From: Methylobacterium mesophilicum SR1.6/6
GTDB taxonomy: Bacteria; Pseudomonadota; Alphaproteobacteria; Rhizobiales; Beijerinckiaceae
Assembly (NCBI RefSeq): GCF_000364445.2
Contig: NZ_CP043538.1
Span: forward strand, 1,991,612 to 2,055,611
Reading direction: 5' to 3'
Length of the DNA: 64,000 nt
Shown here: positions 1-9,009 of the stretch, in pieces
Numbering within the stretch: position 1 is the first letter of the stretch
Layout of the letters: each line of letters begins with the position of its first letter
Position numbers and translations under genes: made by a program
The notes under the pieces: generated by a model
What the model saw: only the letters and a program-made list of their open reading frames with translations
Told to the model about the DNA's origin: nothing
The model's database searches: none

Positions 1-306
1 CTCTATCCCGATCCCTGGCCCAAGCGGCGCCAGCGCAAGCGCCGCTTCGTCTCGGAGGCGTCCCTGGCCGAGATCGGGCGGGTCCTGAAGGAGGGCGGCC
101 TGTTCCGTTTCGCCAGCGACATCGACGACTACGCCGGCTGGACGCTGGCGCGGGCCGCCCGCTGCCCGACCCTGCGCTGGACGGCGCGGAGCGCGCGGGA
201 CTGGACGCAGCCCTTCCCGGGCTGGCCCGGCACGCGCTACGAGGCGAAGGCGCTGGCGGCGGGACGGCGCCCGACCTACCTGGAGTTCGCGCGGCTGCCA
301 CGGTGA
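1..306 (+). CDS. trmB: tRNA (guanine-N7-)-methyltransferase, C-terminal part
   Basis: The reading frame is already open at the first base and stops at TGA 304-306, so only the last 101 residues are visible. It begins LYPDPWPKRRQRKRR, the conserved motif of the TrmB family, which methylates guanosine 46 (m7G46) in the variable loop of tRNAs using S-adenosylmethionine. The end of the frame (residues such as FARLP) is the usual family C-terminus. The start codon and the SAM-binding half lie outside the window. Confidence 0.9.
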   Translation, partial: LYPDPWPKRRQRKRRFVSEASLAEIGRVLKEGGLFRFASDIDDYAGWTLARAARCPTLRWTARSARDWTQPFPGWPGTRYEAKALAAGRRPTYLEFARLPR

Positions 307-384
307 CAGCCGCGGCGCCCGCGGGCGGCGCGCCGCAACCCGCCGGAACGCCTTGCAACGGTCACGCTCGGAGGCCATCCTGAT

Positions 385-2184
385 ATGCCGTCGCGGTCCC
401 GGATCGCGCCGGGGGAGGGGGCTTACTCCTGCGGGGGCGCGCCACCGCGCGTTCGAGGGTTCTTCCGAGTGAATGAGCGGGTGGGTCAGGAACCGGCGGC
501 GCACGATCCGTATCGCGCCGGCTTCGACGATGCCGCAATCGGCCTCGTCGTGCTGTCGGCCGACGCGACCGTCATCGTCGCCGCCAACCGGGCCCTGCAC
601 GATCTGCTCGGCTGGGCGCCGGGCACCCTGGCCGGCCGGCCGACCGGCGCGCTGCTGAACGAGGCCTCCGGGGGCCTCGGTGACGGCCTTCAGTTCTGGC
701 GTCGGGCCGATGGCAGCGCCGTCGACGTGCGGGTGCGGCGCTCCGGGGCGACCCTCGTGGTCGAGTCCGTCGACGTGGACGCGGCGGCCCATTCCGAGGC
801 GAACAGCGAAGCGCTGGCGGCCGCCGGCCTCGGGGAATGGCGCTGGGACCGGGCCACGGGTCTGCTCACCCTGTCGCGGCGCGCCGCCCGGATCCTGGGC
901 CGGCCGCCGGGCCGCTCCGTCTCGTGGGACGAACTGAAGACCGGCCTGTCCCAGACGGAACTCGACCGCCTGAGCGCGATCATCGCCGGGGCGACCGGTA
1001 CCGGCGAGCCCTACCAGTTCGACACGCCCACCACGGTGGCCGGGCGCACGGTGATCCTGCGGGTGCGCGGTCAGGCCGTGCCGGGCCCGGACGGGACGCC
1101 CGCCAGCATGGTCGGCGTCCTCCAGGACATCACCACGCGGGTCGAGGCCCGGGACGAGATCCTGTCCCGCGACCAGCGGCTCCGGGTCGCGACCACGATC
1201 GCCAAGCTCGGCATCTTCGAGTGGCACATGCTCGAGGACCAGGCGATCTGGGAGAACGAGCACATGTACGAGATCTTCGGGCACGCGCCCGAGGACGGCA
1301 CCATCGGCAAGAACGAGTTCCTCAACGACATCCTGCACCCGGACGATCGCGCCGCCGTCCGACGGGCGATCTCCAAGGCGCTGCGGGAGGACGGGATCCT
1401 GCACATCGGCGGGCGCATCCGGCGCAAGTCCGACGGGGCGTGGCGGACGATCGACATGGCCGGCCGCTTCGAGCGCGACGCCCCCGACCGGCTGCCGCGC
1501 CGCCTGATCGGCGTTGTGGCGGACGTGACCGACCGGCGCCTCGCCGAGGAGCGCCAGAGCCTGCTGATCCGCGAACTGCACCACCGGGTGAAGAATACCC
1601 TGGCCACCGTGCAGGCGATCGTGGGCTCCACGGCGCGCACGGCGTCGAGCATCGAGAGCTTCTACGAGGCCTTCGTCGGGCGCATCAAATCGCTGGCCCA
1701 CACCCATTCGGTGCTGACCGAGGACACGTGGCAGACGGCCTCGCTCGGCAACCTCCTGCTCAACGAGCTGAGGCCCTATGCCGAGGTGGCGCCGGACGGC
1801 GCCGCGGAAGGGCGCATCAGCCTCGACGGGCCGGCGATCGACCTGCCCTCCGAGATCGCGGTGCCGATCGGGATGGCGATCCACGAACTCACCACCAACG
1901 CCGCCAAGTACGGGGCGCTGTCGAACCGCACCGGGCGGGTCGCGGTGGAATGGTCGCTCGAGCCGGGCGGCCCGGCGGGGATCCTGCGCTTCTCCTGGCG
2001 CGAGACCGGCGGCCCCCCGGTCGAGCCGCCGACCCGTCAGGGCTTCGGATCGCGGCTGCTTCAGCGGGTCCTGATCACGCAGGTCCAGGCCGAGGTGACG
2101 ACCGACTACGCCCCCGGCGGCTTCGCCCTGACCATGCGCGCGCCGATCCCGCCGCGCAACGACAGCCTCAAACCGCTGGTGTGA
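385..2184 (+). CDS. PAS-domain HWE-family sensor histidine kinase
   Basis: This 599-residue, probably cytoplasmic sensor kinase has no evident membrane segment. Three PAS-like segments lie at about residues 45-130, 145-255 and 270-390. The kinase core follows: the phospho-acceptor motif ELHHRVKNTLATVQAI has its histidines at 399-400, the N box HELTTNAAKYG lies near 500-510, and a WRE motif lies near 540. H box, HRVKNTL context and W-x-E are the signature of the HWE subfamily, common in Rhizobiales and often used in light or general stress signalling. ATG 385 has GGAGG ten bases upstream; GTG 469, with GAGGG before it, is an alternative start. No response regulator is adjacent, so the partner and signal are unknown. 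Confidence 0.88.
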   Translation: MPSRSRIAPGEGAYSCGGAPPRVRGFFRVNERVGQEPAAHDPYRAGFDDAAIGLVVLSADATVIVAANRALHDLLGWAPGTLAGRPTGALLNEASGGLGDGLQFWRRADGSAVDVRVRRSGATLVVESVDVDAAAHSEANSEALAAAGLGEWRWDRATGLLTLSRRAARILGRPPGRSVSWDELKTGLSQTELDRLSAIIAGATGTGEPYQFDTPTTVAGRTVILRVRGQAVPGPDGTPASMVGVLQDITTRVEARDEILSRDQRLRVATTIAKLGIFEWHMLEDQAIWENEHMYEIFGHAPEDGTIGKNEFLNDILHPDDRAAVRRAISKALREDGILHIGGRIRRKSDGAWRTIDMAGRFERDAPDRLPRRLIGVVADVTDRRLAEERQSLLIRELHHRVKNTLATVQAIVGSTARTASSIESFYEAFVGRIKSLAHTHSVLTEDTWQTASLGNLLLNELRPYAEVAPDGAAEGRISLDGPAIDLPSEIAVPIGMAIHELTTNAAKYGALSNRTGRVAVEWSLEPGGPAGILRFSWRETGGPPVEPPTRQGFGSRLLQRVLITQVQAEVTTDYAPGGFALTMRAPIPPRNDSLKPLV

Positions 2185-2248
2185 GCCGGTTGCACAGGCA
2201 CCTCAGGAGGAGGGCGCGGATGGGAAGGCCGCCTGCCCGCCGGCGGCG

Positions 2249-3112
2249 TCAGGCCGCGCCGCGGGTCCCGGATTCGCCGCCGCCGTCCACGAAGGCCTTC
2301 AGCTCGTCCAGCGACGCGAAGGTGAAGCGGCCCTGCGGCGTCTCCGCCTCGATCGAGCCGTCCTCGAACATCACGTAGGTGTTGCCCCCCGAGGCGTAGC
2401 GCCCGACGACGGTGCGCGTCGCCGGCTTCGGGGCCGGCACGGGCGCCGGGTCGAGGCTCGAACGCAAAGCGGGGGGCTCCTCCGCGCCCGGGGACGCCTC
2501 GGGGGCGGCGAACAGGTCGTCCTCGGGGGCGATCACGCCGGGGCCCTTGGCGTCCGGCTTGGTCTGGGGAGCCGGATCCTGGGCGGCGAGCGGCGGCGGG
2601 ACCCGCAGGTCCGGCTCCGCCCGGGGCGGCTTCGACGGCTTCGGCGGCTCCGGCAGGGCCGCGTCGGGCTTGTCCGCCTCCGCCGCGAGCAGGGCCAGCT
2701 CCGGCAGACCCTCGGGCCGGGGCTCCGACTTCGGATCGATCCGTGACCGGTCGGGGTCGAAGGGCGGCTCCACGACGGGCGGGACGAGGAAGGCGGGCGC
2801 GGCGGGCAAGACCGGCGGCAGCCGGGAGCGGCCCTCGTCGGCGGCAACCGGAGCGGAGACCGGGGCAGCCTCCCGGGCCCGGGACGCGGGGACCTGCCCG
2901 ACCGCCCGCTCGACCCGGCGGAAGGCGAGGGCGAGCACGCCGAGCCCGAACAGGACCGCCCCCGAGGAGGCCGCCACCGAGCCCGCGATGACCATCGCGA
3001 GCCCGCTCTCCAGGCGCACATACGGAAAGCCCTGGATCACGGCGGCGCTGCCCCCGATGACCATGGCAGCGGCGAGCGCGAACAGCGCAGCGATCATGAT
3101 ACTCTCTAGCAC
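2249..3112 (-). CDS. Two-TM membrane protein with proline-rich linker, unknown function
   Basis: The 287-residue product has two predicted N-terminal membrane helices (about residues 5-28 and 37-63). A long proline-, alanine- and glutamate-rich region (about 70-225) is probably disordered. A compact C-terminal module (about 232-280) begins GRYASGGNTYVMFEDGSIEAE and ends in a helix, FASLDELKAFVDGG. The layout suggests a membrane anchor, a spacer and a small cytoplasmic or periplasmic domain, and the C-terminal module looks like the conserved part. I do not recognise the family. The gene converges on the HWE kinase and diverges from sodB across a 289-bp gap. Confidence 0.7.
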   Translation of the reverse strand: MLESIMIAALFALAAAMVIGGSAAVIQGFPYVRLESGLAMVIAGSVAASSGAVLFGLGVLALAFRRVERAVGQVPASRAREAAPVSAPVAADEGRSRLPPVLPAAPAFLVPPVVEPPFDPDRSRIDPKSEPRPEGLPELALLAAEADKPDAALPEPPKPSKPPRAEPDLRVPPPLAAQDPAPQTKPDAKGPGVIAPEDDLFAAPEASPGAEEPPALRSSLDPAPVPAPKPATRTVVGRYASGGNTYVMFEDGSIEAETPQGRFTFASLDELKAFVDGGGESGTRGAA

Positions 3113-3251
3113 AGGCCGGCTAACTGCCGGCGCTCAAAGCGTGGCGCACAGTAAGCCCTGGCCGTCATATTGCAAAACCACGCCGCTGGATTGCCCGGGA
3201 TACCCGGCGCGGCGATCGTCCGGCGGCGGACCCCGGCGGTCCGTTCCGCAG

Positions 3252-3283
3252 CGCGAAGTTCCGGATCGATCCGGAACTTCGCG
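3252..3283. repeat. Perfect 32-bp palindrome upstream of sodB
   Basis: The left arm CGCGAAGTTCCGGATC is followed directly by its exact reverse complement, giving 16 paired bases with no spacer. It lies between the divergent starts of the membrane-protein gene (3112) and sodB (3402). With no loop and no following T run it is an unlikely terminator; a dimeric-protein binding site or a REP-type element are the alternatives. Confidence 0.85.
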
Positions 3284-3401
3284 TGGAGCCGGGCCGCCAC
3301 GGCGTTGCCGTCCCGCGGCGACCGACTTACCTAGCGGGCTCTCGACTCGGGAGCCCCCCGCCGGGGACGAGGCCGCCCCCTGCTTAGCGGAGACAGATGC
3401 G

Positions 3402-4001
3402 ATGACCTTCACCCTGCCGGAACTGCCCTACGCATACGACGCGCTCGGGCCGTACATGTCGAAGGAGACCCTCGAGTTTCACCACGACAAGCACCACAAG
3501 GCCTATGTCGACACGGGCAACAAGCTGCTCGAAGGCACGGATCTCCAGGGCAAGAGCGTCGAGGAGATCGTCAAGGCCGCCTACAACACCAATCAGCCGC
3601 TCTTCAACAATGCCGGCCAGCACTACAACCACATCCACTTCTGGCAGTGGATGAAGCCGAACGGCGGCGGCGCCATCCCCGGCGCGCTCGCCAGGAAGAT
3701 CGACGAGGATCTCGGCGGCGCCGAGAAGTTCAAGGCCGACTTCATCCAGGCGGGTGTCGGCCAGTTCGGCTCGGGCTGGGCGTGGCTCGCCGTCAAGGAC
3801 GGCAAGCTCGCGATCATGAAGACCCCCAACGGCGAGAACCCGCTGGTCCACGGCGCCAAGCCGATCCTCGGCGTCGACGTGTGGGAGCACTCCTACTACA
3901 TCGACTACCGCAACCGCCGGCCCGACTACCTCAAGGCGTTCATCGAGAACCTCGTGAACTGGGAGCATGTGGAGAAGATGTACGCCGAGGCGACCCGCTG
4001 A
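3402..4001 (+). CDS. sodB: Superoxide dismutase, Fe-type
   Basis: This 199-residue enzyme dismutates superoxide to peroxide and oxygen in the cytoplasm. The four metal ligands are visible: a histidine in HHDKHHKAYVD, a histidine in AGQHYNHIHFW, and Asp and His in DVWEHSYYIDY. Gln in the NNAGQ segment and the YYIDYRNRRPDYL ending favour the iron form over manganese, though metal use cannot be proved from sequence. ATG 3402 is preceded by GGAG; the open frame runs on further upstream, but that part is antisense to the neighbouring gene and not family-like. A 10-bp-stem hairpin follows the stop. Confidence 0.92.
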   Translation: MTFTLPELPYAYDALGPYMSKETLEFHHDKHHKAYVDTGNKLLEGTDLQGKSVEEIVKAAYNTNQPLFNNAGQHYNHIHFWQWMKPNGGGAIPGALARKIDEDLGGAEKFKADFIQAGVGQFGSGWAWLAVKDGKLAIMKTPNGENPLVHGAKPILGVDVWEHSYYIDYRNRRPDYLKAFIENLVNWEHVEKMYAEATR

Positions 4002-4013
4002 GGCATCTCCGCC

Positions 4014-4042
4014 GGTGCCGCGGGCCCTGTGTCCGCGGCACC
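4014..4042 (+). terminator. Hairpin after sodB
   Basis: GGTGCCGCGG (4014-4023) and CCGCGGCACC (4033-4042) form a perfect 10-bp stem with a 9-base loop, 12 bases after the sodB stop. No T run follows, so it is terminator-like rather than a textbook intrinsic terminator. Confidence 0.55.
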
Positions 4043-4201
4043 CTTGAGGTGGCCGACGAAAGCGGCTCTTGATGCGCCCGACGCCGGATGACCCGGTGCG
4101 GAAGGGTCCGGCCATTCCCCCTCGATCGACACGCCCGACGCTTCGACCGTGCTCCCGCCCGCCCCCGCTGCGGGGGAGGGGGTGGGCGAGCGCCCCGCCC
4201 G

Positions 4202-5728
4202 ATGATCCGCTCCATCCTCTCGGTCGGCGGCTGGACGCTGGTCTCCCGCGTCACCGGCTTCGCCCGCGACGTGGTGATGGCCGCGGTCATGGGCGCCGGA
4301 CCCATGGCCGACGCCTTCGTGGTCGCCTTCCGGCTGCCCAACCATTTCCGCGCGATCTTCGGCGAGGGGGCGTTCAACACCGCCTTCGTGCCGGCCTATG
4401 CCGGGCTCGCGGAGGCCGGCGCGCCCGGGGCGGCGCACCAATTCGCCGACCGCGTCTTCACCCTGATGCTGATCGTGCAGCTGGTGCTGCTCAACCTCGC
4501 GCTGCCGGCGATGCCCTGGGTGGTCCACGCCCTGGCGCCGGGATTCGCCGAGGACGGCGAGCGCTTCCAGCTCGCCGTTGCGCTGACCCGCATCACCTTC
4601 CCGTATCTGCTGTTCATGACCCTGGTGACGCTGCTGTCGGGCATCCTCAACGCCCACCGGCACTTCGCTGTGGCGGCGGGCGCGCCGGTCCTGCTCAACC
4701 TCGCCATGCTGGCGGCGTTGGCGTTGAGCTTCCTGTTCCCCAACGCCGCCTACGCGGCCGCCTGGGGCGTCGCCGTCTCGGGCGTGCTCCAGTTCGGCCT
4801 GCTGTGGTGGGGCTGCCGCCGGGCCCGGGTGATGCCCGACCTCGCGGTGCCGCGCCTCGATCCGGCGCTGAAGCGCTTCTTCACAGTGCTCGGGCCCGCG
4901 GTGATCGGCGCGGCTGGCTTCCAGATCGCCACCTTCGCCGACACGATCATCGCGAGCTGGCTCCCCACCGGGGCGGTCTCGGCCCTCTACTACGCCGACC
5001 GGCTCTACCAGCTTCCCTTCGGCGTCATCGCCATCGCGGCCGGCACCGTGCTGCTCCCCGAGATGAGCCGGCGGATTGCCGCGGGCGACGTGGCGGGCGC
5101 GCACGCGGCGCAGAATCGGGCTGCGGGCTTCTCCCTGGCGCTGTCGGCGCCATTCACCGTGGCGTTCCTGACGATCCCGGGCCTGATCATGGCGGCGCTG
5201 TTCCAGCGCGGCGCCTTCAGCGCCGAGGACGCGGCGCGGGCGGCCTCGGTGCTGGCGGCCTACGGGTTCGCGCTGCCGGCCGTGGTGCTGGTGCGCAGCG
5301 CCGTGGCGAGCTTCTACGCCCGCCAGGATACCAGGACGCCGCTCTGGGCCTCCCTGACGGCGATCGCCGTCAACGTCGTCCTGAAGCTCTGGCTCACCGG
5401 CCCCTACGGCGTCACCGGTCTGGCGCTCGCCACCGCCGTCGCCCAGTGGGTCAACCTGCTGCTGCTGCTGGTCCTGGCCAAACGCCGGAACTGGACGGCG
5501 CCGGGACGCACCCTCGGGCTCACGGTCGCGGGGGTCGCGCTCGCCTGCCTGGGGCTGGCGGCGGTCGCGGTCTACGGCCAGGGACTCGTCCAGGCGCTGG
5601 TGCCGGCCCTGCCGCACGGGCGCGATCTCGTCGTCCTGGCGGTGCTCGGCCTCGCCGGGGCGCTGGTCTACGGCGGCCTGCTGGCGGGCCTGCTGCACCT
5701 GTTCGGCTTGCGCCTGCGCCGGGCCTGA
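4202..5728 (+). CDS. murJ: Lipid II flippase MurJ
   Basis: The 508-residue polytopic membrane protein flips the peptidoglycan precursor lipid II across the inner membrane. The N-terminus (SVGGWTLVSRVTGFARDVV) and the following GPMADAFVVAFRLPNHFR and GEGAFNTAFVP segments are diagnostic of MurJ/MviN. Hydrophobic stretches along the whole length fit the family's 14 helices. ATG 4202 is chosen because it begins the conserved N-terminus; the frame is open a further 38 codons upstream but that part is not family-like, and no strong ribosome binding site was seen. It is followed after 71 bp by the haloacid dehalogenase. Confidence 0.93.
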   Translation: MIRSILSVGGWTLVSRVTGFARDVVMAAVMGAGPMADAFVVAFRLPNHFRAIFGEGAFNTAFVPAYAGLAEAGAPGAAHQFADRVFTLMLIVQLVLLNLALPAMPWVVHALAPGFAEDGERFQLAVALTRITFPYLLFMTLVTLLSGILNAHRHFAVAAGAPVLLNLAMLAALALSFLFPNAAYAAAWGVAVSGVLQFGLLWWGCRRARVMPDLAVPRLDPALKRFFTVLGPAVIGAAGFQIATFADTIIASWLPTGAVSALYYADRLYQLPFGVIAIAAGTVLLPEMSRRIAAGDVAGAHAAQNRAAGFSLALSAPFTVAFLTIPGLIMAALFQRGAFSAEDAARAASVLAAYGFALPAVVLVRSAVASFYARQDTRTPLWASLTAIAVNVVLKLWLTGPYGVTGLALATAVAQWVNLLLLLVLAKRRNWTAPGRTLGLTVAGVALACLGLAAVAVYGQGLVQALVPALPHGRDLVVLAVLGLAGALVYGGLLAGLLHLFGLRLRRA

Positions 5729-5799
5729 GTGACCCGGCCGGGCTCGCCGCCGCGCGGGTCCGGCCCCAGATCGGGCGAGAGCACCCAGTGAGGAACGCC

Positions 5800-6477
5800 A
5801 TGACCGACGCATCAGGACCCCTCGCGGGCGTGAAGGCCGCGGTGTTCGACGCCTACGGCACGCTGTTCGACGTGAACGCCGCGGTCCAGCGCTACGCCGA
5901 CGCGGTGGGGCCGGACGCGGCCCACCTCTCCGAGGTCTGGCGCAACAAGCAGCTCGAATACAGCTGGACCCTGTCGCTGATGGGCCACTACGCGGCCTTC
6001 TGGGACCTCACCGTGCGGGCCCTCGACTACGCCCTCGCGACCCACCCGAACGTGGACCCCGGCCTTCGGGAGCAACTCCTCGACGCCTACCGCGACCTCG
6101 ACGCCTATCCCGAGGTTCCGGGCGTGCTGGCGGCCCTGCGCAAGCGCGGGATCCGTACGGCGGTGCTCACCAACGGCAACGCCGCCATGGTCGACCGGGC
6201 CGTGGCCTCGGCGGGGCTGGCCGACCACCTCGACGCCGTTCTCTCGGTGGACGACGCGCAGGTGTTCAAGACACATCCCGACGCCTACCGGATCGCCCTG
6301 ACCCGGCTGGCGGTGGGGCAGGGCGACGTGCTGTTCTGCTCGTCGAACCGCTGGGACGTGGCGGGGGCGGGGGCCTTCGGCTTCCGGACCGCCTGGGTGA
6401 ACCGGAGGGGTCTGCCGGACGAGTACGCCGACCTCGCGCCCACGTCGGTGGTGGGATCCCTCGACGGGCTGCTCTGA
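5800..6477 (+). CDS. Haloacid dehalogenase, type II
   Basis: This 225-residue HAD-superfamily enzyme most resembles L-2-haloacid dehalogenases. The nucleophile motif FDAYGTLFD places the catalytic Asp at residue 17, TNGN supplies the motif II polar residue, K in FKTHPDAYR is motif III, and SSNRWD is the Ser-Asn-Asp set typical of type II dehalogenases. ATG 5800 follows GAGGA with about six bases between. A physiological substrate cannot be read from sequence; many family members detoxify short halogenated acids, but some act on other phosphate- or halide-bearing compounds. Confidence 0.85.
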   Translation: MTDASGPLAGVKAAVFDAYGTLFDVNAAVQRYADAVGPDAAHLSEVWRNKQLEYSWTLSLMGHYAAFWDLTVRALDYALATHPNVDPGLREQLLDAYRDLDAYPEVPGVLAALRKRGIRTAVLTNGNAAMVDRAVASAGLADHLDAVLSVDDAQVFKTHPDAYRIALTRLAVGQGDVLFCSSNRWDVAGAGAFGFRTAWVNRRGLPDEYADLAPTSVVGSLDGLL

Positions 6478-6552
6478 CGGGCGGTCCGCTGAGGCCGGCC
6501 CGATCCGAGAAACGGCCGGCGTCGATACGTCGACAGGGCTATGGCCGCGCCG

Positions 6553-6638
6553 TCTTCGCGCGGAGCGAAGCAATCCGGCCGCGCCACGATTTCCGATGTC
6601 GCGCTGCCCTCCGTTGCTTCGCTCCGCTCGCAAGGACG
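6553..6638. repeat. REP-like intergenic inverted repeat
   Basis: The element contains GGAGCGAAGCAA near 6561-6573 and its inverse TTGCTTCGCTCC near 6613-6625, separated by about 40 bases. The core GCTTCGCTCCGCTCGCAAGGA recurs at 9010-9039, and a variant is at 23896-23999, so this is a dispersed family. Nothing else was recognised between the dehalogenase and the next gene. Confidence 0.75.
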
Positions 6639-6767
6639 ACCGCGTCTCGCCGTTGCCGGACCGCTCGCGGGCTCGCCATATCCGGCACACAATTCAATGG
6701 GCGACTTCGGGGATTTTTAATCCTCCCGGTGTTGGATCATCCTCAACACGAACGGGAGATGTTTCGC

Positions 6768-7118
6768 GTGTCTGTCACCGGTTCCTTCACGATGATCCGC
6801 GCCGGGGCCGCCGCCCTCGCCGCGACCCTGGTGCTCGGGGCCGTCGCCCCGGCCGCCGCCCGCGACCAGACCGGCGCCATCGTCGGCGGCCTCGCGGCGG
6901 GCGTGGTCGGCGGCGTGGTGGGCAGCGCCCTCGTCAACGGCGCCAACAACCCGCCGCCGCCTCCGCCGCCGGAGTACCGCCCGCGCCGCGTCGTGGTCGA
7001 GGAGCCCGAGACCGTCGTGGTGCGCGAGCGCCGCGGCCCGATCTGCCACTACGAGCGCCGCAAGGAGTGGCTCGGCGACGGCGAGTTCACCTACCGCCGC
7101 GTCGAAGTCTGCGAGTAA
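6768..7118 (+). CDS. Small exported glycine-zipper protein
   Basis: The 116-residue product has an N-terminal hydrophobic segment resembling a signal peptide (AALAATLVLGAVAPAAA). A glycine-zipper stretch (GAIVGGLAAGVVGGVVGSALVNG) follows, then a proline run and a charged C-terminus with two cysteines (ICHYERRKEW and VCE). Such proteins usually sit in the periplasm or outer membrane, but the function is unknown. GTG 6768 is chosen because GGGAG lies nine bases before it; ATG 6759 is in frame but abuts that same site. Confidence 0.65.
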   Translation: MSVTGSFTMIRAGAAALAATLVLGAVAPAAARDQTGAIVGGLAAGVVGGVVGSALVNGANNPPPPPPPEYRPRRVVVEEPETVVVRERRGPICHYERRKEWLGDGEFTYRRVEVCE

Positions 7119-7161
7119 CGTCCGCGTCCATTTTCACCGGCCGCAGGGCCTGAACGTCCAC

Positions 7162-7184
7162 GCCGCGTCCCTCCGGGGCGCGGC
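7162..7184. terminator. Hairpin between convergent genes
   Basis: GCCGCG and CGCGGC flank a short GC-rich loop between the stop of the small exported protein (7118) and the stop of the carbamoyltransferase (7190). Its place between two convergent genes fits a bidirectional terminator, but there is no clear T run on either strand. Confidence 0.4.
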
Positions 7185-7189
7185 GCATC

Positions 7190-8947
7190 TCATTTCACCA
7201 CCAGCCAATCCTCGACCACCAGGGCGTCGAGGCCGGTGGTGTAGAACATCAGGATCGCGTCCTCCGCGCCGTGGAGGATCGGCTTGCCCATCACGTTGAA
7301 GCTCGTGTTGAGCAGGATCGGCACGCCGGTGATCTCCGCGAAGGCGCCGATCAGGGCCGCGTAGGCCGGGTTCCGCCCTGCCGTGACGCTCTGGAGCCGG
7401 CCCGTGCCGTCCGCGTGGACCACCGCCGGCACGCGGGCGCGGACCGCCTCGCGCCAGACCAGGGTGCGCTCCATGTAGGGGCTGTCGGCGTAATCCTCGA
7501 ACCAGTCCGGCCCGGCCTCCGCCAGGATCGACGGCGCGAACGGCCGGAACGCCTCCCGGTACTTCACCTTGGCGTTGAGGGCGTCCTTGGCGCCCTCCGG
7601 GCGCGGATCGGCCAGGATCGAGCGGTTGCCCAGCGCCCGGGGCCCGAACTCCGCCCGGCCCTGCACCCAGCCGACGAGGCCGCCCTCGGCCAGGATCTGC
7701 GCCGCCGCGCGCGTCGCCGCCGCGTGGCCGACGCGCCGGGCCCGCGGCTCCTGCTCGGCGAGCCGCTCCATCGGCGCGGTGGAGACCCCCGAACCCAGAT
7801 AGGGCGTGAGCGGGCGCTGATCGGGCGGCGGTCCGGCCCAGTCCGCATGATCCTCCGCGTAGGCGAGCCACGCGGCGCCGACCGCGTTGCCGTCGTCGGC
7901 CGGCGCCGAGGGGACGTGCAGCCGCGTGAAGCCGGACCGGCCCAGCACCCGGCCGTTATAGGAGGAATTCAGCCCACAGCCGCCGGCGATCACGAGGTTC
8001 TCGGAGGGCGCCAGCGCGTGGGCCTCGGCCACCAGCGCGTCCATCAGCGTCGCGAACAGGTCCTGGCCGCAGCGGGCGAGGTCCGCCCAGCCGTTCTCCA
8101 GGGCATCGGAGGGGCGGCGGGCGCGGATCTCCGCGGCCACCGCCCGGATCGTCTCCGCGTCGGCGTAGCGCAGGCGGTGGCCCTCGACCGTGCAGAGCCG
8201 GCCGAGCAGCGCGGCGAGATCCGGGTCGGGGCGGCCGTAGGGGGCGAGCCCCATGATCTTCCACTCCTCGCCCTTCACCTGGTCGAAGCCCGCGAGGTCG
8301 GTGATCAGCCCGTACAGGAAGCCCAGCGAGCCGCGCCCGCGGTGGCGGCGCAGCTCCGTGATCCGGCCGTCCTCCAGGCGGTAGATCGCCGCCGCGCCGG
8401 TCTCGCCCATGCCGTCGACCACCAGGGCGGTGGCCGTCTCGAAGGGGCTGCCCCACAGGCCGTAGGCGGCGTGGCAGAGGTGGTGCGGGTAGCGCCGCTG
8501 CCCGGCGATCATCGCCCGGGGCGCCGCGCCGGTGATCCGCGCCTCCTGGTTCAGGGCCAGCAGGGTGCCGTGCCCGGCCCGCTCCTGCGCGCCGTGGAGG
8601 TCGGCGATGAAGACCCGCTCGGCCTGCTCGGGCACATAGGAGCGGTTGAGCGCCGTGGTGTGGGCGGACAGCGCCATGAGGTCGAAGGCGCCGGCGCCGG
8701 CCTGGCCGCGCAGGAAGTCGGTGAATTGCGGGCCCCAGGTGGAGGCGACGACGAGTTCGGATCCCGGCGGGACGTGCGCCTTCAGCAGCGCCGCCATCGC
8801 GGACGGGGCGTCCGGCTCGCAGTTCGGCGCGCGCTTGTACTGCAGGGCGCGCTCCGCCGCCTCGGCGAAGAGCAGGGTGCCGTCGGGCCCGACCAGGGCG
8901 AGGGCCGGGTCGTGGAAGGTGGTGGCGAGGCCGAGATAGAAGCGCAT
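7190..8947 (-). CDS. O-carbamoyltransferase, NodU/CmcH family
   Basis: The 585-residue enzyme would transfer a carbamoyl group from carbamoyl phosphate to a hydroxyl of a small molecule or glycan. The N-terminal domain (about 1-350) opens with LGLATTFHDPALALV and carries the HLCHAAYG and VVDGMGETG segments of the ASKHA-like fold. The C-terminal domain has QGRAEFGPRALGNRSILADPR and LNTSFNVMGKPI, both highly conserved in NodU and CmcH. The start at 8947 begins the conserved core; an in-frame start 29 codons upstream lies in a REP-like repeat. No nod, antibiotic or other carbamoylation genes are adjacent, so the acceptor is unknown. Confidence 0.88.
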   Translation of the reverse strand: MRFYLGLATTFHDPALALVGPDGTLLFAEAAERALQYKRAPNCEPDAPSAMAALLKAHVPPGSELVVASTWGPQFTDFLRGQAGAGAFDLMALSAHTTALNRSYVPEQAERVFIADLHGAQERAGHGTLLALNQEARITGAAPRAMIAGQRRYPHHLCHAAYGLWGSPFETATALVVDGMGETGAAAIYRLEDGRITELRRHRGRGSLGFLYGLITDLAGFDQVKGEEWKIMGLAPYGRPDPDLAALLGRLCTVEGHRLRYADAETIRAVAAEIRARRPSDALENGWADLARCGQDLFATLMDALVAEAHALAPSENLVIAGGCGLNSSYNGRVLGRSGFTRLHVPSAPADDGNAVGAAWLAYAEDHADWAGPPPDQRPLTPYLGSGVSTAPMERLAEQEPRARRVGHAAATRAAAQILAEGGLVGWVQGRAEFGPRALGNRSILADPRPEGAKDALNAKVKYREAFRPFAPSILAEAGPDWFEDYADSPYMERTLVWREAVRARVPAVVHADGTGRLQSVTAGRNPAYAALIGAFAEITGVPILLNTSFNVMGKPILHGAEDAILMFYTTGLDALVVEDWLVVK

Positions 8948-9009
8948 GTCCACGGGGGGTAGCGCATTTTCGCGCCGGACGGAGCCCGGCACGTGCGCGA
9001 GGTGCCCCT

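Noticed and set aside
2412..3401. N-terminal extension of the sodB frame
   Set aside because: The extension is antisense to the membrane-protein gene at 2249-3112 and unlike any SOD; ATG 3402 with GGAG gives the normal length.
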